Shown: one piece after another, positions 42,455-46,468 of the stretch | How the letters are laid out: every line of letters starts with the position of its first letter | Numbering within the stretch: the first letter of the stretch is position 1 | Made by a program: the position numbers and the translations under genes | Source: an uncultured Bacteriovoracaceae bacterium | Lineage (GTDB): Bacteria; Bdellovibrionota; Bacteriovoracia; Bacteriovoracales; Bacteriovoracaceae | Direction of reading: 5' to 3' | Assembly (NCBI GenBank): GCA_937923325.1 | Contig: CAKZUQ010000024.1 | Span: 1-46,468 of the forward strand | Length of the DNA: 46,468 nt | Notes under the pieces: generated by a model | Told to the model about the DNA's origin: nothing | Seen by the model: only the letters and a program-made list of their open reading frames with translations | Database searches by the model: none

Positions 42455-42704
42455 AGACCCGTGGAAAAAGGCGATTGTATTCGAAAGGTACATGAGCAAA
42501 GTCAGTTCCCTTTAAAAGAATGGGATATTGATTACCGAAACGTAAGGTTTTAAGCTTTCTTATTATCCTAAAGGATGGGGTATTCAGCGATCGGGCGACT
42601 TTTTGGTCAGAAAGCTTTTATCTTTTAGGAGGAAATTTGGATCCATAGCTATCCAAGATACATTCATTTTTAAATCATGGGCGAGGTATTCTCGTCCTTT
42701 TTTT
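42455..42704 (+). ncRNA. c-di-GMP class I (GEMM) riboswitch RNA, merRNA-like
   Basis: The aptamer spans about 42461-42541. GGC (42470-42472) pairs with GTC (42501-42503). A stem GTA..C with C-GAAA-G tetraloop (42477-42491) gives the tetraloop for receptor docking. The invariant GCAAAG is at 42496-42501, and CCC/GGG (42508-42510, 42522-42524) plus GATTACCG close the third helix. This order is that of GEMM-I. About 160 further bases follow: a nine-pair stem AAGCTTTCT/AGAAAGCTT, a TTGGAT/ATCCAA stem and a terminator at 42679. The RNA ends about 60 bases before pheS, so it may be a free-standing RNA like the abundant Bdellovibrio merRNA. The aptamer call is by eye. Confidence 0.75.
42679..42704 (+). 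terminator. Terminator of the riboswitch RNA
   Basis: GGGCGAG (42679-42685) pairs with CTCGTCC (42691-42697) with one G-U pair and a five-base loop, followed by seven T. Confidence 0.88.
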
Positions 42705-42766
42705 GTCTTACCTCTATCAATCTGATAACATTTTTTCGCTTAAAATAACTATAAAGGTAGTGAAAA

Positions 42767-43807
42767 ATGTTAGATAAACTAGATAATTTATTTTCTGAAT
42801 TTAATGAGAAACTTAATTCTGTTAAAACACAAGCTGAAGCTCTCAATCTAAAATCAGAAATCGTAGGAAAAAAAGGGTCTTTATCAGAGATCCTAAAGTC
42901 ACTAAAAGATGCAACGGTAGAAGTAAAAAAAGCCGTTGGACCTAAATCAAATAAAATGAAAGCTGACATTGAAAAGCTTATTCAAAAAAAGCTTTATGAT
43001 ATTGAAGTCGATATCATAAATGAAAAGTTAAATAGCTCAAAAATAGATTTCTCTTTAACTGATGATGTACTTGAAAAAGGCTTGAAGGCATCTGGGCTTC
43101 ACCCAGTTGCTCAAATTCAAAGAGAAGTCGAAGATATTTTTACTTCAATGGGTTTTGATGTCCTTGATGGTCCACATATTGAAGATGAGTGGCATAACTT
43201 TGAAGCTCTGAATATACCTGAAACTCATCCTGCAAGAGATATGCAAGATACTTTTTGGTTTAAGGATATGAAGCACTTATTAAGAACTCATACATCTACA
43301 ATTCAAGTTAGAGGTATGGAATCTAGAAAACCTCCATTTAAGTTTGTCGGGCCTGGTAAAGTTTTTAGATGTGAAAGGACCGATGCAACTCATGAGATGT
43401 GTTTTCATCAATTAGAGGGAATGATGGTTGGTAAAAATATTACTGTCAGCAATTTAATTTACTTTATGAAAACTCTCTTAAAAGAAATTTTTAAAAAAGA
43501 TATGGAAGTAAGACTCAGACCAGGTTTTTTTCCATTTGTTGAACCTGGTTTTGAACTCGATATTAGATGGAAAAAGCCTGATCCTAAAAAAGGTGAGTCT
43601 GAACACTCTGGTTGGTTGGAGTTACTTCCATGCGGAATGGTACACCCAAGTGTCTTAAAGGCTGGAGGCATTGATCCTGAAGAGTATAATGGTTTTGCAT
43701 TTGGGCTCGGTTTAGACAGACTTGTTATGGTTAGATATGCAATAGAGGACATCAGACATCTTCATTCTGGAGATTTAAGATTTAATAAACAATTTTCATC
43801 ATTATAA
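42767..43807 (+). CDS. pheS: Phenylalanyl-tRNA synthetase alpha chain
   Basis: Catalytic subunit of the (alpha-beta)2 enzyme that charges tRNA-Phe. The N-terminal coiled coil (residues 1-90) precedes the class II core: motif 1 region GFDVLDGPHIEDEWHNFEAL, HPARDMQDTFW, motif 2 FKFVGPGKVFRCERTDATHE, and motif 3 GFAFGLGLDRLVM. FFPFVEPGFELDI is also diagnostic. The loop after that contains KKPDPKKGESEH in place of the Cys-rich insert seen in many relatives. Followed by pheT after 24 bases. Confidence 0.97.
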   Translation: MLDKLDNLFSEFNEKLNSVKTQAEALNLKSEIVGKKGSLSEILKSLKDATVEVKKAVGPKSNKMKADIEKLIQKKLYDIEVDIINEKLNSSKIDFSLTDDVLEKGLKASGLHPVAQIQREVEDIFTSMGFDVLDGPHIEDEWHNFEALNIPETHPARDMQDTFWFKDMKHLLRTHTSTIQVRGMESRKPPFKFVGPGKVFRCERTDATHEMCFHQLEGMMVGKNITVSNLIYFMKTLLKEIFKKDMEVRLRPGFFPFVEPGFELDIRWKKPDPKKGESEHSGWLELLPCGMVHPSVLKAGGIDPEEYNGFAFGLGLDRLVMVRYAIEDIRHLHSGDLRFNKQFSSL

Positions 43808-43831
43808 AAAATAAAATAAAGGAATATATAA

Positions 43832-46252
43832 ATGTTAATCTCACTTGATTGGATTAAAGAATTTACTAACTTACCACAGATGCCAGCTGATGATCTTGCT
43901 AATGCTTTTACAATGACTACAGCTGAGGTTGAAGAGGTTAAAACAACACTAGCTCATTTAAATGATATAAAAGTTGCTAAGATCGTTTCACTTAGAAAGC
44001 ATCCTGAAGCTGATAAGCTTAATCTTGTAACAATTGATTTTGGAAATGAAACAAAAGAGGTTGTTTGTGGAGCTTCGAATGTTCGAGAAGGACTTTTAAT
44101 TCCTTATGCTCCTTTAGGAGTAACTCTTCCAAACGGTCTGACTTTAGAGCCAAAAAAGATCAGAGGTGTTTTATCTGAAGGTATGTTGTGTAGTGCAGAT
44201 GAGTTAGGGTATGGAGAAAAGTCTGACGGACTTTTAGAGTTGAAAGAAGGAAGTGTTATTGGAACTCCAATGATCGAATACTTTGGATTGATTAGCGATG
44301 TAATATTGGATGTTGATAATAAATCATTAACTCATAGACCTGATCTTTGGGGGCATTACGGGCTTGCTAGAGAATTTGCTGCTTGCTATGAAGAAGAACT
44401 TAAAAATCCTTTTGATGATACTTGGGCCAAGTCAATTGAGAATAAATTTTCAAATGACAGCTCTCCAATAAAACCTATAGTAGAAGATAGCTCGTGTTCT
44501 GCTTATTTTGGTGTAAGCTTAAATGGAATTGAAGTTAAAGAGTCCAGTTCTAAAGTGAAGGCTCGACTTGAAGCTGTTGGACTTAGGCCTATTAATAATA
44601 TTGTAGATATCTCTAATTATGTGATGCTTGAGTTGGGAATACCTCTTCATATTTTTGATAGAGATAAAATTGAAGGTCAAAAGATAACGATCAAAAGGGC
44701 AAATGATGAAGATATATTTACCACTCTTGATGAGGTCGAAAGGAAAATTAATAGCACAGACACTGTAATATGTGATGCCAATAAACCTCTTGTGTTAGCT
44801 GGTATTATGGGTGGGCTTAATAGTGGTGTCGATTCAAGTACAAAAAATATTTTTATTGAAGTAGCTAACTTTAGTGCAGATGAGGTTAGAAAAACTTCAA
44901 CTCGACTTGGCTTAAGAACAGACTCTTCGAGTAGGTATGAAAAATCTCTGGATGATCATCAGTTGTATAAAACTATGTTAAGAACAATTGATCTTCTTCT
45001 TAAAGAAAACTTAAATGCTAAGATTGTTGGAAAGGTTGAATACTCTGGTAAGGACTTATCTCTTTTTGAAAACTTAAGGATCAATACATCTTTAAATTCG
45101 ATAGAAGAAACTCTTGGTCATAAAGTTGGAATTGAAAAGCTAACTCAAATTTTTACGAGCTTAGATTTTGGTGTTTCTGAAAAAAATGGAGCTTTTGAAT
45201 TATCAATCCCTTCTTTTAGAACTACTAAAGATATTGAAAATGAAGCAGACATTGTTGAAGAAGTAGGAAGGATGATTGGTTATGATAATATCGTACCTGT
45301 AAGTCCTGTGAGTGAGATCTCAACAGTGAAGTTAAGTTTTGCTAAACAGTTACATAGAAAAATCCAAGACTTTATGGTGTTGAATGGTGGCTCTTTAGAG
45401 ACAATGACATACCCACTGATAGGAAAGAAACTCTTAGATAAAGCAGATTGGAAAAATAGTAACGATGAATTAGAATTGGTTAACTCTTTATCGGAAGATG
45501 CGAGTCGGATGAGACCATCTTTGATTCCACATGCGCTTAATACTGTTTCTGTTAATCACAAAAACTTTGAAAATTTTAATTTCTTTGAAATTGGTAGGTC
45601 ATATTTACCAGACTCTAAAAACTTTTCTGTCGAAAGAAATCAACTTGTAGTTGGTAGCTTTTCTAAAAAGAACTCTACTTTCTTAGAAACTTTAAATACA
45701 GTAAAAAAACTTTTAAAATATCTAAGTATTCCTTACGATGTTTCCGAAAGGAATCCTAAGTTTGTTAATCCAATTATTCCTGATGACTGGAGTGGTACTC
45801 ATCCACATGAATTTTTAAACTTTAGAATAATGGGAAAGTTTAGTGGTGCTATAACTACTATTCATCCAATGCTTCTTAGAAACTTTAAAGTCAAAGGGAA
45901 TCTAACTTTATGTGTGATAGATTTTACCGACTTTAAAAATAGAGAACTTAAGAGTAAAACTAACTACTCACCAATCTCTAAGTTTCCAGTTTCAACGTTT
46001 GATTGTACTGTTGTAGCAAGTAAAGATACCTTGGGAATTAGTGTATTAGATGCACTTAAGAAGCTTAAGATTAAAGAGTTGAGTAGTAAGAAGATAGTTG
46101 ATGTTTTTGAACTAGAAGATAAAACAAAGGCTATTACTATTAGAGTTACCTTTGAAGATAAGAATAAGACTTTAGATTCTGCCTTTATAAAGGACTCAGA
46201 AGGTAAGATCATTTCTTGCTTAGAACAAAATGGATTTTGTTTAAAAAAATAA
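43832..46252 (+). CDS. pheT: Phenylalanyl-tRNA synthetase beta chain
   Basis: The 806-aa beta subunit has the full domain set: N-terminal EMAP/tRNA-binding domain (IVSLRKHPEADKLNLVTIDF, VCGASNVR), the B3/B4 editing region (GLRPINNIVDISNYVMLELG, ADEVRKTSTRLGLRTDSSSR), B5 (PSFRTTKDIENEADIVEEVG), the class II-like core, and the C-terminal anticodon-binding FDX-ACB domain (SKFPVSTFDCTVVASKD, AITIRVTFEDKNKTL). AAGGA ribosome-binding site. Its stop lies 45 bases before the rRNA promoter -35 box. Confidence 0.97.
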   Translation: MLISLDWIKEFTNLPQMPADDLANAFTMTTAEVEEVKTTLAHLNDIKVAKIVSLRKHPEADKLNLVTIDFGNETKEVVCGASNVREGLLIPYAPLGVTLPNGLTLEPKKIRGVLSEGMLCSADELGYGEKSDGLLELKEGSVIGTPMIEYFGLISDVILDVDNKSLTHRPDLWGHYGLAREFAACYEEELKNPFDDTWAKSIENKFSNDSSPIKPIVEDSSCSAYFGVSLNGIEVKESSSKVKARLEAVGLRPINNIVDISNYVMLELGIPLHIFDRDKIEGQKITIKRANDEDIFTTLDEVERKINSTDTVICDANKPLVLAGIMGGLNSGVDSSTKNIFIEVANFSADEVRKTSTRLGLRTDSSSRYEKSLDDHQLYKTMLRTIDLLLKENLNAKIVGKVEYSGKDLSLFENLRINTSLNSIEETLGHKVGIEKLTQIFTSLDFGVSEKNGAFELSIPSFRTTKDIENEADIVEEVGRMIGYDNIVPVSPVSEISTVKLSFAKQLHRKIQDFMVLNGGSLETMTYPLIGKKLLDKADWKNSNDELELVNSLSEDASRMRPSLIPHALNTVSVNHKNFENFNFFEIGRSYLPDSKNFSVERNQLVVGSFSKKNSTFLETLNTVKKLLKYLSIPYDVSERNPKFVNPIIPDDWSGTHPHEFLNFRIMGKFSGAITTIHPMLLRNFKVKGNLTLCVIDFTDFKNRELKSKTNYSPISKFPVSTFDCTVVASKDTLGISVLDALKKLKIKELSSKKIVDVFELEDKTKAITIRVTFEDKNKTLDSAFIKDSEGKIISCLEQNGFCLKK

Positions 46253-46297
46253 TAATAAAAAAAAATAAAAAAAAAGTGAAATAAAAAGAAAAAAGTG
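46253..46297 (+). promoter_or_regulatory. A-tract UP element of the rRNA promoter
   Basis: The 45 bases between pheT and the -35 box are almost only A, with phased A-runs, as expected of an UP element bound by the RNA polymerase alpha C-terminal domain. No terminator for pheT is seen, so pheT transcription may run into the rRNA operon. Confidence 0.65.
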
Positions 46298-46326
46298 TTG
46301 ACGTAGTGATTTGAAATACGTAATAT
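46298..46326 (+). promoter_or_regulatory. Strong rRNA operon promoter
   Basis: TTGACG (46298-46303) and TAATAT (46321-46326) are separated by exactly 17 bases, close to consensus. The UP element lies upstream and boxA downstream. Confidence 0.85.
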
Positions 46327-46332
46327 CCATCT

Positions 46333-46468
46333 CACTGAAAAACACGAAACGTTATTACAACGGCAATCGAAAAGATAGCCACTGTGTTTTGCTCTTTGAC
46401 ATTTGAATAATTAGATAAAAGTTTTGACTCTTTCGAGAGTCGAAAATAGATGAGAAAAGACCCGTTCA
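46333..46468 (+). other. 16S rRNA leader with boxA and a UUCG hairpin (cut by window edge)
   Basis: TGCTCTTTGACA (46390-46401) matches the bacterial rRNA boxA, where NusB/S10 and the antitermination complex assemble. GACTCT-TTCG-AGAGTC (46426-46441) is a perfect six-pair hairpin with a UUCG loop, probably part of the precursor processing structure. The mature 16S gene must begin just beyond the window. The call rests on promoter, boxA and position. Confidence 0.8.

Noticed and set aside
42425..42766. T-box, PheM-type attenuator, 6S RNA or RNase P RNA upstream of pheS
   Set aside because: No T-box GGTGG-type motif, no Phe-rich leader peptide, no 6S-like rod or RNase P core; GEMM-I elements explain the first 80 bases better.
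1..46468. CRISPR arrays, insertion sequences, prophage genes, tRNA genes
   Set aside because: None seen: no regularly spaced repeats, no transposase or integrase motifs, no cloverleaf with a CCA end recognised by eye.

Overview
The window is strongly A+T-rich Gram-negative chromosome (outer-membrane barrel, lipoprotein, heptose kinase for LPS, murein enzymes). Gene content, the style of the many exported proteins without a family, and a stand-alone c-di-GMP-I aptamer RNA upstream of pheST suggest a relative of the predatory Bdellovibrionota, most like Bacteriovorax/Halobacteriovorax. That assignment is inference from reading, not from a database search.

Layout. 1-93: 5' end of thrS (minus strand), apparently lacking the TGS domain. 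307-1442: secreted trypsin-like protease and a small STAS-like protein. 1443-1790: regulatory spacer with a TGTAAG array in front of a TPR/winged-helix regulator (1791) and a RimI-like acetyltransferase. 3603-9488: the translation operon rimP-nusA-infB-rbfA-truB behind a terminator-like leader. 9452-11405 (minus): plsC, an MpaA-like murein peptide amidase and a PTPS-III-type pterin enzyme. 11506-14770: rnhA, then a compact ABC importer (binding protein, ATPase, FecCD-type permease) with an Mpo1-like gene inside. 14844-16889: FKBP lipoprotein, S12 serine hydrolase, small Cys-containing protein. 16947-21743: secreted zinc protease, cupredoxin-fold protein, an orphan CpaF ATPase, a YfiM-like protein and a six-TM class III cyclase. 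21876-26606: enolase, a degenerate 2H protein, an outer-membrane barrel, DAHP synthase and a tail-anchored exported protein.

26752-33248 is the most accessory-looking part: two large exported proteins of unknown family flank an AAA_14/DUF4143 ATPase, an orphan XRE regulator and what looks like the last 35 codons of a lost AbiEii-type toxin. 33254-40311 holds a hotdog thioesterase, VanY-type D,D-carboxypeptidase, C92 permuted papain-like amidase, L-Ala-D/L-Glu epimerase, SlyD, a short CaiB-type protein, a DUF255 protein that has lost both hallmark cysteines, and a lytic transglycosylase. 40308-42424 is an overlapping run of chorismate mutase, cmk and the heptose kinase hldE1.

42455-42704 is the best non-coding find: a c-di-GMP class I (GEMM) aptamer with its own promoter, a long structured 3' part and its own terminator, resembling the abundant merRNA of Bdellovibrio. 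pheS and pheT follow, and the window closes with a strong rRNA promoter, UP element and boxA leading into a 16S rRNA gene just outside.

A recurring theme is murein processing: lytic transglycosylase, D,D-carboxypeptidase, D-Glu-mDAP amidase and dipeptide epimerase together could break down wall material, either the cell's own or a prey's.
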